In this document: piece by piece, positions 44,580 through 55,063 of the stretch
How positions within the stretch are numbered: position 1 is the stretch's first letter
Layout: each line of letters starts with the position of its first letter
NCBI GenBank assembly: GCA_030652255.1
Contig: JAUSAZ010000173.1
Coordinates: 1-64,000 of the forward strand
DNA: 64,000 nucleotides
Reading direction: 5' to 3'
Origin: Myxococcales bacterium
Lineage (GTDB): Bacteria > Myxococcota_A > Polyangia > Polyangiales > Ga0077539
The notes under the pieces: model-generated
The model's database searches: none
Told to the model about the DNA's origin: nothing
What the model saw: only the letters and a program-made list of their open reading frames with translations
Translations under genes and position numbers: made by a program

Positions 44580-45893
44580 TCAGCGCCCGACGATCGCCGC
44601 GAACGAGCGCGTCCGCAGCGCCTCCAGCGACACCCCGACCGCCTCCACGGCCGCGGCCTCCGGCACCGCCCCGCAGTCCACCGCGCGCAGCACGTCGCCC
44701 AGCATCCCCTGCCCCGTCGCCGCGTCGTCGAAGACCGCCCCCGCCCGCACCGCCTGCGCCGCCTGCTCGACGAAGGCCCGCAGCCGCCGCGCCGTCGCCG
44801 GGAAGGTCGTCGCCGCGCGCGCGATCACCAGCGCGTGCCGCCACATCACCTGCCCCGGGTGCAGGTCCCACCCCTGGTGCAGCCCCATGGCGGTGGCGTG
44901 CTGCCAGTGCCGCGTCATCACCGCGAGCGCGGCCACCACCGCCCGCCGGTTGTCGGCCCGCTGCGCCGCCGTGAGCTCCGCCCCGCGGTGCACCTCCACG
45001 GGCATCACGTTGGTCGCGCCGTCGACCACCCGCACCCTGGTGCCCGCCAGCGACAGCACCATCAGGGCCCTCGCCGCGTCGCAGTAGGGGTGCAGCAGCG
45101 TCTGGTGCGCCGCCCCGACCCCCATCGCGGCCGTGAGGTCCCACGCGCCGAGGTGCACCGCGGCGCAGCGCCCGCCCGCCGCGCCTACGAGACCCGGTAA
45201 GGCCACGGTGCCGTCCGCCGCCAGCAGCGAGCGCGGCGTCTCCACCATCAGCTCGACCCCGACGGCCCCGTCGCGCCAGCCCAGGGCCCGCTCGATGCGC
45301 CCGAGGAGCTCGGCCAGCGCGGCCACCTCGTCGCGCCGCTGCACCTTCGGCAGCGTCACCACGAGCCCCGGCACCGCCGCCCCCCCGTTGGCCCTCGCCA
45401 GCGTCGTCAGGAAGCCGTCGAGCGTCCGCGCCGAGCGCCCCGCCGTCTCGCCCGCGAGGGCCTTCACCCGCAGCCCGATGCCCCGCGGGAGCGTCGCCTC
45501 GCGGTGCGATCGCGCCATCGCCGTCGCGGCCTCCACCACGGCGCGGTCCTCGTCGGCGTCCGAGCGCGGGCCGAAGCCGTCCTCGAAGTCCACGCGGTAG
45601 TCCTCGACGGGCTCGCGGGAGAGCTTGTCTTGAAGCCCTCGCAGGACGCCCTCCAGCGTGGCCTCGTCGGGCGCCTCGTCGAAGCCGAAGGGCAGCGAGC
45701 GCAGGTCGTCGAGGGAGCCCGCGAGGGTGTCGAGCAGCCCGCGGGCGTGGCGGCCTACGCGCGCGACGATGTCATGGCTGTAGCGCTGCGCGCCGCCGTA
45801 CACGGTGTGCACCGGCGACCAGGGAGCGACCGCCGACGGTGCGACGGACGGGGGCGCGGTCGGGGGGGCGTAGGGGTCGAGGGAGGTCTCCAC
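44580..45893 (-). CDS. HpcH/HpaI aldolase/citrate-lyase-type TIM-barrel protein (DUF6986-like)
   Basis: 437 aa. The N-terminal part holds YGGAQRYSHDIVARVG. VEDYRVDFEDGFGPRSDADED carries the metal-binding acidic pair typical of the citrate-lyase/aldolase superfamily. GVELMVETPRSLL is the second Mg-binding Glu motif, and CAAVHLGAWDLTAAMGV follows. HQTLLHPYCDAARALMVL and LHQGWDLHPGQV are family phrases, the latter recalling malyl-CoA/citrate-lyase folds. There is no signal peptide. The reaction is not known; homologues carry names as different as aldolase and PEP kinase. The gene seems monocistronic. Confidence 0.8.
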   Translation of the reverse strand: METSLDPYAPPTAPPSVAPSAVAPWSPVHTVYGGAQRYSHDIVARVGRHARGLLDTLAGSLDDLRSLPFGFDEAPDEATLEGVLRGLQDKLSREPVEDYRVDFEDGFGPRSDADEDRAVVEAATAMARSHREATLPRGIGLRVKALAGETAGRSARTLDGFLTTLARANGGAAVPGLVVTLPKVQRRDEVAALAELLGRIERALGWRDGAVGVELMVETPRSLLAADGTVALPGLVGAAGGRCAAVHLGAWDLTAAMGVGAAHQTLLHPYCDAARALMVLSLAGTRVRVVDGATNVMPVEVHRGAELTAAQRADNRRAVVAALAVMTRHWQHATAMGLHQGWDLHPGQVMWRHALVIARAATTFPATARRLRAFVEQAAQAVRAGAVFDDAATGQGMLGDVLRAVDCGAVPEAAAVEAVGVSLEALRTRSFAAIVGR

Positions 45894-46044
45894 GGCGCGA
45901 TGTTACGAGAAGCCGCGGGCACCCGGTGAGGGGAGAGCCTCGGCGGCGCCCTCAGGCAGACGGCTCGTGATCGTGTCCGATGGGGCGCGTCGCCTGGGTC
46001 GTGGGCCCCCTATCCCGCGCTGCCCTTTCCCCCACCGGATGATG

Positions 46045-46172
46045 CTCATCGTTGCCCTCATCGTGCGTAGAGCGCTTGCAGGCTGCGGGTGACGAGCCAT
46101 CGCGCGGAACCCCAGCCATCCTCACACCTTCGCGCGCCCGGCTGCCGCGGGTTGAAACCCACGGCAGCCAAG
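46045..46172 (-). repeat. Dispersed two-hairpin repeat, copy B (inverted)
   Basis: Reverse-complement relative of copies A and C. It shares the tail CTCATCGTTGCCCTCATCGT and the hairpin CTGCCGCGGGTTGAAACCCA(CGGCAG), but its middle (about 46090-46125) is replaced by unrelated sequence, so hairpin 2 is disrupted. Confidence 0.75.
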
Positions 46173-46238
46173 GTGAAGGCCGCAAGCGGCCTGTCCGATC
46201 TCCAGGCACAGTGACCAGCCCGCCGCGGGCTTTCCCTT

Positions 46239-46344
46239 GGCTGCCGTGGGTTTCAACCTGCGGCAGCCGGGCGCGCGAAGGAGTGCGGGTAGCCCGGAAC
46301 CCGCAGCCTGCAAGCGCTCTACGCACGATGAGGGCAACGATGAG
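46239..46344 (+). repeat. Dispersed two-hairpin repeat, copy C
   Basis: Direct match (about 90%) to copy A at the window start. It forms an inverted pair with copy B around a 66-bp centre bounded by CCAAGG and CCTTGG. The pair sits in the 518-bp gap after the histidine kinase gene's 3' end. As a unit it would fold into a large cruciform and might terminate transcription of the operon ending at 46412. Confidence 0.8.
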
Positions 46345-46411
46345 ACTCGTGGGGGCGAGGGACGGGGGTGGGGGCTCGCGTACCAATCCCACTCGACCAC
46401 CGCTCTACCCC

Positions 46412-47901
46412 TCACAGCCGCCGCGGCAGCGTGAACCAGAACGCGCTCCCCTCGCCCTCGCGCGACTCCACCCCCACCTCGCCGCCGTGGCCCTCCACGA
46501 TGGCCCGCACGATCGCCAGCCCGAGCCCGGTGCCCCCCTCGGCGCGCGCCGTCGTGAAGAAGCGGTCCCACACCTGCGCGCGGTTGGCCTCGGAGATCCC
46601 AGCGCCGCGGTCGGCCACCGTCGTGTGGAAGCCGTGCGCGTCGCCCTCCACCTTCACCGTCACCCCGGCGCCCTCCGGGGAGAAGCGCGTCGCGTTGTCG
46701 AGCAGGTTGGTGAGCACCGTCTCCACCTGCTCGGGCGCCGCGCGCGCGTGGTCGACCGTCGCGCTCCAGGTGAGCGAGGCCGCGGGGTAGCGCGCCACCA
46801 CCGCGGTCACGAGGGCGCGGTAGTCGAAGGGCACCCGCGACTCCACCCGCGACTCGACCCGAGAGAGTTCGAGCAGCCGCGTCACCAGGGCCGACAGCCG
46901 CGCCGCGTCCGCCAGGATGTTGTCGAGGAAGCGCCGCCGCGCCTCCGGGTCGTCCGCCGCGCCGTCGCGCAGCAGCTCGGCCGCGCCGCGCACCGACGCG
47001 ATGGGCGTCTTGAACTCGTGCGACACGTTGGCCGCCAGCTCGGAGATGTACGCGAGGCGCGCGTCGAGGGCACGGGCCATCGCGTCGAAGTCCCGGGCGA
47101 GCCGGCCGATCTCGTCGCGCCCGCCGAGGTTGAGCGACACCCCGCGCTCGCCCGCCGCGATGCGCCCCGCGGCCTCCGCGAGGCGCCGCAGCGGGCGCGA
47201 GATGGTGAGCGCCAGGAAGATCGCCACGAGGGTGCCCACCGCGAGCGAGCCGAGGGCCACCTTGATGAGCGCGTTGCGGGCCCAGTAGAGCGAGAGCAGC
47301 ACGGGGTAGGTGCTGCGCGTGACGTACACCGCCCCCACCACGGCACCGGTGGGCGACGGGCGGATGGGCTCGGCCACGAAGAGCCGGAAGCCCCGGAGGT
47401 TGGCCACCGCCCGGGCGTAACGACCGGGGCGACCGCCGAGCGCAGCAGCCACCTCGGGGCGCGACGCGAAGGTCTCGCCCGCGGGCGCAGGGTCGTCGAC
47501 GGCCACCCGCCGGGGCGCGCGGCGGTCGAGCGACGCGGGGATGAGCCGCCGACCGCGGGTGCGCAGGTCGACCACCTCGGGGCCCGTGTCGAAGACCACC
47601 CGGCCGCCCGGGTCGAGCACCCGCACCTGGGCCCGCAGGCGCCCCGCCGCGGCGCGCGACGCGGCCGCGAGGGCGGGCGGCGCGAGGGCGGGCGCGTCGG
47701 CCACGCGGACCGTCGCGGCGAGGGTGGTGGCGAGCGCGATGATCCCCTCCTCCTCGCTGCGCAAAAGCTCGCGCTCGTAGGTGCGCGCGAAGGAGACGCC
47801 CGCGATGGGCACGATCACCAGGAAGGCGTTGACCAGCAGCAGCCGCGCGCGGATGGAGTGCAGCTCGCGGCGCCACCGGGGCGCCCGCCCCTCCGCGGTG
47901 C

Positions 47902-47905
<4 letters not shown>
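46412..47905 (-). CDS. Membrane histidine kinase (CreC/BaeS-like)
   Basis: 497 aa. TM1 (20-40), a periplasmic loop (45-205), TM2 (213-235), HAMP (236-288), HisKA with His296 (NVSHEFKTPIASVRGAAELL), then HATPase: N-box TNLLDNATRFSPEG, G1 ADRGAGISE, G2 GGTGLGLAI. Complete sensor kinase. Start ATG 47905 overlaps the response regulator stop by ATGA, so the two are translationally coupled, regulator first. It is the last gene of a five-gene operon; repeat copies C and B lie just downstream. Confidence 0.93.
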
Positions 47906-48611
<706 letters not shown>

Positions 48612-48615
<4 letters not shown>

Positions 48616-49283
48616 GGCGCCGACGCTACCCCAGGATCGAGCGCCTCCCCAACGCCCTCGATGCGCGCCAGGATCTCGCCCACCAGCTCGCCGAGGTTCT
48701 CGCCCGGCGCGCCTTCGGTGAAGCGCAGCACGGTCACCTGCATCCGCAGCCGCGCGCAGAGCCCGAGCAGCTCGTCGCGCTCCCTCGCGGCGCGCTCCCG
48801 CAGGGCCGCCAGCCGCCGCGCGCCCTCCGCCGCCGCGGCCGCCGACCCGACGCCCGCACGGTCGCCCTCCCGCAGCCGCCGCTCGACCCGCGCGGGGTCG
48901 AACTCCTCCCCCGCGAGCACCTCGTCGAGCTCCTGCACCTTGGCGTCGAGGTGCGCGAGGTGCCCCATGAGCGTCGCGAGCTGCGGGCCCGTCGGCAGCA
49001 GCGAGCTCAGCGCCCCGGGGGCCATGCGCGCCTGCGCCGCCGCGATGGCCGCCTGGAGCAGCGCCCGCTCGCGCTCGATGCGCGGCGACGCGGCGCGCCC
49101 GGTGGCCGCGTGGGGCTCGCGCGCAGGGCCGAGCAGCACCGGCACATACAGCGGCCAGAGCGTGAGGGTGAGCAGCGCGTCGGTGAGCCCGCGGGCGCCC
49201 GGGTCGACGCGCCGGGACCGCAGCGCCCACGCGCAGCCCGCGCCCACGACCAGGTAGGCGACGGCGAGGTCGATCAGTCGCAT
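48612..49283 (-). CDS. Coiled-coil membrane-anchored protein of unknown function
   Basis: 223 aa. One N-terminal hydrophobic helix (5-20) and another at about 34-52 (LTDALLTLTLWPLYVPVLL) anchor it. Residues 70-200 are helical, with AALRERAARERDELLGLCARLRM and LAHLDAKVQELDEVLAG, probably coiled coil. The stop overlaps the response regulator's GTG. It overlaps its upstream neighbour by 10 bp. No family is recognised; a partner or signal transmitter for the two-component pair is plausible. Confidence 0.7.
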
Positions 49284-50122
49284 GCGGGCCCCGCGCAGCG
49301 GCGGTCGAGGGCGGAGGGCGAGCGGGGCGCCGCGGGGAGGTGGTCGATGCGCGGGTCCATGGCCGAGCGGGCGGTGGTGCCGAGGGCGCCGAGGAAGTCG
49401 CCCTCCAGCGAGCGCACGAAGGGGGCCTGGGCCGTGCGCGGGCGCACCACGAAGGGCCGGAGGATCCACGAGGTCTGGGCGCCCACCAGCGCGAAGACGG
49501 CGACGAAGGCGAGGCCGACGCGGGTGCCGCCGGGACCGCTCCGGGCGAGCCCGGCGAAGAGCAGGCGCCCGGCGCCGACGCCCGCCACGAGGCACACGCC
49601 CACCACCGCGAGGATCACCCGGTGGTACCCGAGCGACCACCCCTCCATCAGCCACACGAAGGGCGCGAGCCCGACGAGCACGAGGGCGAAGCGGGCGCAC
49701 GACGCGAGCGCGAGGGCGACCACGTCGCGGGCCCCGAGCGGCAGCCGCGCGGCGCGGGCGAAGGCCACGAAGGGCGCGGCGCACACCACCAGGGTGACCA
49801 GCAGGATGAGCGGCACCTTCACGCTGCAATAGAGCACCTGGAGCCCGCCGCGGTGGGCCCCGACGATGCTCCCGAAGAGCCCCGCGCCGACCACCACGGC
49901 ACCGACGAGGGCGCGGGTGAGCGAGGCGATGGTGGCGTCCGCGCCGGGCGACGCGGCGGCGAGGTCGAGCGCGCCGAGGAAGCCGTCGGGGTCGCGCAGC
50001 AGGAGCTCGAGGCGCGCGACGGCCCCGGGGGGCAGCGTCACGACGGCGGGTGGCGGCGGGGCAGCGTCGGCCGCGCGCGGCGGAAACACCGCGGGGAGCT
50101 CGAAGGCGACGTCGGCGCTCAT
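49274..50122 (-). CDS. Polytopic membrane protein, unknown function
   Basis: 282 aa. The cytosolic N-terminal 45 residues are Pro/Ala-rich. Hydrophobic segments at about 70-90, 95-120, 125-150, 155-180 and 190-215 indicate at least five membrane helices. The C-terminal tail (LRPFVVRPRTAQAPF onward) is soluble. Its stop lies 10 bp inside the coiled-coil gene. No family is recognised. It sits in the operon with the two-component system. Confidence 0.65.
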   Translation of the reverse strand: MSADVAFELPAVFPPRAADAAPPPPAVVTLPPGAVARLELLLRDPDGFLGALDLAAASPGADATIASLTRALVGAVVVGAGLFGSIVGAHRGGLQVLYCSVKVPLILLVTLVVCAAPFVAFARAARLPLGARDVVALALASCARFALVLVGLAPFVWLMEGWSLGYHRVILAVVGVCLVAGVGAGRLLFAGLARSGPGGTRVGLAFVAVFALVGAQTSWILRPFVVRPRTAQAPFVRSLEGDFLGALGTTARSAMDPRIDHLPAAPRSPSALDRRCAGPACD

Positions 50123-50658
50123 CGGGTCACCGCGTGGGCGATGGGGAGGTGGTGGGCGAGCGCGGCGAGGAGGCGCACGCCGAGGGCGACGGCGAAGGCC
50201 GACCAGGCCCAGGCGGCGGCAGGTCCGTCGGAGAGGGCGCGGGCGGAGACGGCGCGCACGGCGGCGGCGCCCACCGTGACGGCGGCGCCGAGGAGCAGGG
50301 CCCAGGCGGTGGGCGTGCGGAGGGTGGCAGAGAAGTAGGCCGCGGGGGCGGCGAGCCCGAGGAGGATCACCCCGGTGCGGCCGAGGGTGTCGGCGACGCT
50401 GGCGACGAGCTCCTCGGCGGTGGCGCGCGAGCCCGACCACGAGCTGGCGAGGTAGAGCGGCGGCGTGGCGAGCAGGGCGCCGCCGACGAAGAGGGCGGGG
50501 GACATCCAGGCGCCGCGGACGATGGCGGCGGCGCCGTGGCCGAGGCCCGCGGCCGCACCGAAGGCGACGGCCCCGGCGAGGCCGAGGGCGAGGCTACGCG
50601 GGACGGGGACCTCGATGGGGGGGTGCAGCTCGGCGGTGGGGATGACGGTGTCGCTCAT
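50119..50658 (-). CDS. Four- to five-helix membrane protein, unknown function
   Basis: 179 aa. Membrane segments at about 24-45, 49-70, 90-110, 116-135 and 147-170. The first gene of the operon; ATGA overlap with the next gene (stop 50119-50121, ATG 50122). No family is recognised. It has repeated Ala/Gly/Leu helices, like a small transporter or sensor component. Confidence 0.65.
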   Translation of the reverse strand: MSDTVIPTAELHPPIEVPVPRSLALGLAGAVAFGAAAGLGHGAAAIVRGAWMSPALFVGGALLATPPLYLASSWSGSRATAEELVASVADTLGRTGVILLGLAAPAAYFSATLRTPTAWALLLGAAVTVGAAAVRAVSARALSDGPAAAWAWSAFAVALGVRLLAALAHHLPIAHAVTR

Positions 50659-50817
50659 TGGGGTTCCTCGCGGGGGGTATGAGGGGCGTCGGAGAGGCGA
50701 CGCGCCACGGAGAGCACCCTCGCCCGCGGATGTGGAGAAACCCTGGACGGGCCCGTGGACGTTGTCGGGAACATCCGTGGCGGATTCGTGGCAGCCCGCT
50801 ACCTTGCGCCGCAACGC

Positions 50818-52605
50818 ATGGCCCGCCGCGACGCCCCGCTCCCTCCCGACGCCCCGAAGCTCTCCCGCCACCGCGCCCGCGCGGTGCTCGCCCGCCTCCT
50901 CCGCCTCACGCGCCCAGAGTGGCGCAACCTCTCGCTGGGGATGGTGTTCCTGCTGGTGGGCAGCGCGGGGAGCGTGGTGTTCCCGCAGGCCATCCGCGGC
51001 ATCGTCGACGGCGCCATCGCCCGGCACGACCGCGCCGCCCTCTGGCACCACGCGGTCTTCCTCTTCGCCGTCTTCATCGTGCAGGGCGCCGCCAGCGGCC
51101 TGCGCTTCGTCCTCTTCTCCATCGCCGGCGAGCGCATCATCGCCCGCCTCCGCGAGCGCCTCTTCGAGCGCCTGCTCGCCCAGGAGGTGGCCTTCTTCGA
51201 CGCGCGCCGCACCGGCGACCTCACCAGCGCCCTCGCCAGCGACACCGCCGCCCTCCAGACCGCCGTCAGCGCCAACGTCTCGATGCTCCTGCGCAACGCC
51301 GCCGTGGCCGCCGGCAGCCTCGCCATGCTCTTCTGGACCTCCGCCCGGCTCACCGTCGTGATGCTCGCGGTGATCCCCGCCATCGCCATCAGCGCGGTGG
51401 TCTACGGCCGCCGGGTGCGCCGGCTGTCCCGCGAGGTGCAGGACGCCGTGGGCGAGAGCGGCGCCGTCGCCGAGGAGAGCCTCGCGGCGCTGCGCACGGT
51501 GCGCCTCTTCGCCGCCGAGCCCGCGGAGGGCGCCCGCTACGCCGCGGCCGTGCAGCGCGCCTTCCGCCTCGCCCGCGCCCGCGCCTTCAGCTCCGGGACC
51601 TTCATGGCCGTGGTCACCACCGCGGGCTTCTCGGCCCTCGCGCTGGTCATCTGGTACGGCGGGCTGCTCGTGTTCGACGGGCTGCTCACCGTCGGGCAGC
51701 TCATGAGCTTCCTCATCTACACCCTCACCGTGGCCTTCTCCCTGGGCGCCCTCGCCGACCTCTGGGGCGACTTCATGCGCGCCGCGGGCGCCGCCGAGCG
51801 CATCTTCGAGCTGCTCGACCGCCAGCCCGGCATCCCCGTCACCGGCGGTCTCACCCCCGAGCGCGTGGAGGGCCGGGTGGAGTTCGCGGGCGTCGACTTC
51901 GCCTACCCCACGCGCCCCGACGCGCCGGTGCTCGCGGGCGTGAACCTCACCGTCGCGCCCGGCGAGGTGGTCGCCCTCGTGGGCCACTCGGGCGCGGGCA
52001 AGAGCACCCTCGCGCACCTGCTCACGCGCTTCTACGACCCGGCCGCTGGGGCGGTGCGCCTCGACGGGCGCGACCTGCGCGAGCTCGACCCGTCCTGGCT
52101 GCGCCGCAACATCGGCGTCGTCTCGCAGGAGCCCGTGCTCTTCTCCTCCTCGCTCGCGGACAACATCCGCTACGGGCGCCCCGGGGCCACCGACGCCGAG
52201 GTCCAGGCCGCGGCGCGGGTGGCCAACGCGCACGAGTTCATCGCGCGCTTCCCCGCCGGGTACGCGACCCCGGTGGGCGAGCGCGGGGTGCAGCTCTCCG
52301 GCGGCCAGAAGCAGCGCGTGGCCATCGCCCGCGCGGTGCTCAAGAACCCCCGGGTGCTGATCCTGGACGAGGCCACGAGCGCCCTCGACGCCGAGAGCGA
52401 GCACGTCGTGCAGGAGGCCCTCGACCGCCTGCTGGAGGGCCGCACGACCCTGGTCATCGCGCACCGGCTGAGCACCGTGCAGGGCGCCGACCGGGTGGTG
52501 GTCCTCGACGGCGGGCGCGTGGTGCAGGAGGGCACCCACGCGGCGCTCGTGGCCGAGGCGGGGCTCTACCGCCGGCTGGTGGAGCGGCAGTTCGTCGCGG
52601 CGTAG
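50818..52605 (+). CDS. ABC transporter, fused permease and ATPase (MsbA/LmrA-like exporter)
   Basis: 595 aa from ATG 50818; GTG 50755 would add 21 residues. Six-helix membrane domain (36-320) with the coupling-helix region. The ATPase (345-590) has Walker A GHSGAGKST, Q-loop VSQEP, signature LSGGQKQRVAIARA and Walker B VLILDEATSALDAES, then H-loop IAHRLSTV. A half-transporter working as homodimer. The substrate is unknown. It is divergent from the five-gene operon and tail-to-tail with the kinase at 52.6 kb. Confidence 0.95.
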   Translation: MARRDAPLPPDAPKLSRHRARAVLARLLRLTRPEWRNLSLGMVFLLVGSAGSVVFPQAIRGIVDGAIARHDRAALWHHAVFLFAVFIVQGAASGLRFVLFSIAGERIIARLRERLFERLLAQEVAFFDARRTGDLTSALASDTAALQTAVSANVSMLLRNAAVAAGSLAMLFWTSARLTVVMLAVIPAIAISAVVYGRRVRRLSREVQDAVGESGAVAEESLAALRTVRLFAAEPAEGARYAAAVQRAFRLARARAFSSGTFMAVVTTAGFSALALVIWYGGLLVFDGLLTVGQLMSFLIYTLTVAFSLGALADLWGDFMRAAGAAERIFELLDRQPGIPVTGGLTPERVEGRVEFAGVDFAYPTRPDAPVLAGVNLTVAPGEVVALVGHSGAGKSTLAHLLTRFYDPAAGAVRLDGRDLRELDPSWLRRNIGVVSQEPVLFSSSLADNIRYGRPGATDAEVQAAARVANAHEFIARFPAGYATPVGERGVQLSGGQKQRVAIARAVLKNPRVLILDEATSALDAESEHVVQEALDRLLEGRTTLVIAHRLSTVQGADRVVVLDGGRVVQEGTHAALVAEAGLYRRLVERQFVAA

Positions 52606-52609
52606 CGCT

Positions 52610-53740
52610 TCAGCCCGCGAGCGGGAGCGTGACCGTGAAGGTCGCCCCGAGGCCCTCGCCGGGGCTGGACCCCTCGACCTGGCCGCCGTGCATCTCCACG
52701 ATCGCGCGCACCAGGTAGAGCCCGAGCCCGAGGCCGCCCGCGTCGTGGGGGAGGGCTCCCTGGTGGAAGCACTCGAAGACGTGCGTGAGCAGCTCGGGGG
52801 CGATGCCCACGCCGGTGTCGGTCACCCGCAGCGTCGCGACGCAGACGTCCGCCGCCACGCTCACCGTCACCGCGCCCCCGGCGGGGGTGAACTTCAGCGC
52901 GTTGGCCACCAGGTTGGTCACCACCTGGAGCAGCCGGCGCCCGTCGCCCCGCACCACCGCCGCCCCCGGCACGTCGCAGGTGAGGGTCACCCCGCGCTCG
53001 CTCGCCGTCGGGCGGGCGCCCTCGACGGCGCAGGCGACCACCCCCGCGAGGTCGACGGGCTCGCGCTCGAGCTCGACCTTGTGCGCGCCGAGGCGGGCGG
53101 CGTCCATGAGGTCGTCGATGAGCACCCGCTGGAGCTGGGCGTTCTCCTCGATGACGGCGAGCGCCCGCTCGCGCCGCGCCGGGTCGACCCCGGGGTGCCG
53201 CAGCAGCCGCGCCGAGCCGAGGATCGCGCTCATCGGGCCCCGCAGCTCGTGCGCCAGCACGGCCACCGAGAGGTCGCGCGTCTGCTGCGCCGCCGAGGGA
53301 TCGGGCGCATCCAGGCCCTGCGGCAGCGGGTCGTGGGCGTCGATCACGATGCCCTGCGCCGCGCGCAACGCCGGCTCGGACACCGGACACACCCCCGACG
53401 ATGCCGGCGCCGTGCCGCCGCGCCACGACCGCTCGCCCGCGGCGCGGCCTCCCACGCCGACGAGGTCACCGCCGGACGAGAGGGCGGCGCGCGCGAGCTC
53501 GTCGGCCAGCTCGCGCAGGGCCTCGCCGACGACGATGAGCTCCTCGCGGTGCTGGCGCAGGAGCTCGAGCGCGTCGTCGAGGTCGCCGCGGGCCGCGGGC
53601 TCGCGGCGGAGCGCGGAGACCAGCGCCTCCACCCGGTGATCGAGCGCCTGCAGCGACGCGCTGAAGGCCGTCAGCCACGCGTCGTGTTGCTCGGCGCCGC
53701 TGGGCGTGACCGGCGTCTGCTGCTGCCTGGAGGTGCTCAT
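52610..53740 (-). CDS. Soluble sensor histidine kinase, paralogue 1
   Basis: 376 aa. The N-terminal 155 residues lack transmembrane helices and any recognised sensor, mostly helical (RREPAARGDLDDALELLRQ). HisKA has His164 (VAVLAHELRGPMSAILGSARLL). ATPase: N-box VTNLVANALKFTPAGG, G1 DTGVGIAPEL, G2 GGLGLGLYLVR. It shares high identity over the whole catalytic part with paralogue 2 (HELRGPMSAI and GLGATFTVTLPLA both identical). Two genes side by side imply tandem duplication. No response regulator is encoded nearby. Confidence 0.92.
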   Translation of the reverse strand: MSTSRQQQTPVTPSGAEQHDAWLTAFSASLQALDHRVEALVSALRREPAARGDLDDALELLRQHREELIVVGEALRELADELARAALSSGGDLVGVGGRAAGERSWRGGTAPASSGVCPVSEPALRAAQGIVIDAHDPLPQGLDAPDPSAAQQTRDLSVAVLAHELRGPMSAILGSARLLRHPGVDPARRERALAVIEENAQLQRVLIDDLMDAARLGAHKVELEREPVDLAGVVACAVEGARPTASERGVTLTCDVPGAAVVRGDGRRLLQVVTNLVANALKFTPAGGAVTVSVAADVCVATLRVTDTGVGIAPELLTHVFECFHQGALPHDAGGLGLGLYLVRAIVEMHGGQVEGSSPGEGLGATFTVTLPLAG

Positions 53741-53918
53741 GGCGCGTCCCCGCGATCATTGAAATCGACCTGCGACAACCCATTGGAGGCTGACGGAGCT
53801 GGTCCCACCCTTGGCCCCCGTGGCAGCCGACGACGTCCATCGGTATCAGCCTGCATCGGCCCCCTGTCAAACGCCGACTCCGTCGCCGGGCGACGGGCAG
53901 CGGCAGGCCGCGACGACG

Positions 53919-54941
53919 TCAGCCTTCGGACGCCAGCGGGAGCGTGACGGTGAAGGTCGCCCCGAGGCCCTCGCCGGGGCTCGCGCCCACGACCCGGCCG
54001 CCGTGCATCTCGACGATCTCGCGCACGAGGAAGAGCCCGAGCCCGAGGCCCCCGCCGGCGTCGCTGGCGGGCGCCGCCTGGTGGAAGCGCTCGAAGATGC
54101 GCTGCAGCTGCTCGGGGGCGATGCCCACGCCGGTGTCGGCCACCCGCAGCGTCGCGACCCCGTCGCCCGCCGTCACCCGCACCGCCACCGCGCCCCCGGC
54201 GGCCGTGAACTTCAGCGCGTTGGTCACGAGGTTGGTGATCACCTGCGAGAGGCGCCACGCGTCGCCGCGCACCACGCACTGCCCCCGCGCCTGGCAGGTG
54301 AGCGAGATGCCCGCCGCCGCCGCCGCGGGCATGGCGCCGTCGACGCCCAGCAGCGCGAGCGAGCAGAGGTCGACCCGCGCCTGCGCGAGGGCGAGCTTGC
54401 CCGTGGTGAGCCGCGAGGCGTCCATCAGGTCGTCGACCAGGGCCTGCTGGAAGAGGGCGCTCTGCTCGATGACCTCGAGCGCCCGCGCGCGCTGCTCGGG
54501 CTCGATGCGCGGGTGCCGCAGCAGCCGCGCCCACCCGGCGATGGCGCTCATCGGCCCGCGGAGCTCGTGCGCCAGGACGGCCAGGGCGACGTCGCGCTCG
54601 TGCTGCGCCGCGGCGAGCTCGGCGCACAGCCGCTGGGACTCCTCGAGGGCACGCTGCAGCGCGCCGAGGCGCTCTTCGATCGCGTCGGGGGCCGGGCGGC
54701 GCAGGGCGCGGATGCCCGACTCCTGCGACGCACGGACGACCCCGGGGGCGCGGTGGTCGTCGACGACGAGCAGTCCCTCGCGGCGCAGGTGCATCACCTC
54801 CAGCGACTCGGGCGAGGGCGGCGGGGTCGTCGGCGCCCCCTCCCGGGCCGACGTGCCGATGTTCTCGGAGAACGCCCGCACCCGCGCAGCCAACGTCGAG
54901 CTGGGTGGGTCGTCCATGACCGCGCGCCTGTGTTCCACCAT
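53919..54941 (-). CDS. Soluble sensor histidine kinase, paralogue 2
   Basis: 340 aa from ATG 54941 (GGGAG 8 nt upstream; ATG 54917 or GTG 54986 possible). Helical N-terminus (DAIEERLGALQRALEESQRL, a likely coiled coil) then His125 (VAVLAHELRGPMSAI). N-box ITNLVTNALKFTAAGG, G1 DTGVGIAPEQLQ, G2 GGGLGLGLFLVREI. No membrane helix. It is divergent from the CheR-PAS gene and shares its intergenic control region. Together they could form a branched signalling module. Confidence 0.9.
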   Translation of the reverse strand: MVEHRRAVMDDPPSSTLAARVRAFSENIGTSAREGAPTTPPPSPESLEVMHLRREGLLVVDDHRAPGVVRASQESGIRALRRPAPDAIEERLGALQRALEESQRLCAELAAAQHERDVALAVLAHELRGPMSAIAGWARLLRHPRIEPEQRARALEVIEQSALFQQALVDDLMDASRLTTGKLALAQARVDLCSLALLGVDGAMPAAAAAGISLTCQARGQCVVRGDAWRLSQVITNLVTNALKFTAAGGAVAVRVTAGDGVATLRVADTGVGIAPEQLQRIFERFHQAAPASDAGGGLGLGLFLVREIVEMHGGRVVGASPGEGLGATFTVTLPLASEG

Positions 54942-55043
54942 ACGCCCGTCTCCCCACGCGCGCCCACGCGGCGTGCTCCCGTCCACCCACCGACGACGGA
55001 CCGTCGGTACACCCCCGGGACGCTATCACCCATTCGCGACCCG

Positions 55044-55062
55044 TTGTCTCGACTGGAGACAA
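55044..55062. promoter_or_regulatory. Inverted repeat TTGTCTC-N5-GAGACAA, candidate operator
   Basis: A perfect 7-bp inverted repeat with 5-bp spacer (GACTG) in the 414-bp divergent region between paralogue 2 and the CheR-PAS gene. It lies about 100 bp from the minus-strand ATG and next to an AT-rich tract, the usual position of a dimeric repressor site. No regulator is known. Confidence 0.45.
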
Positions 55063-55063
55063 G

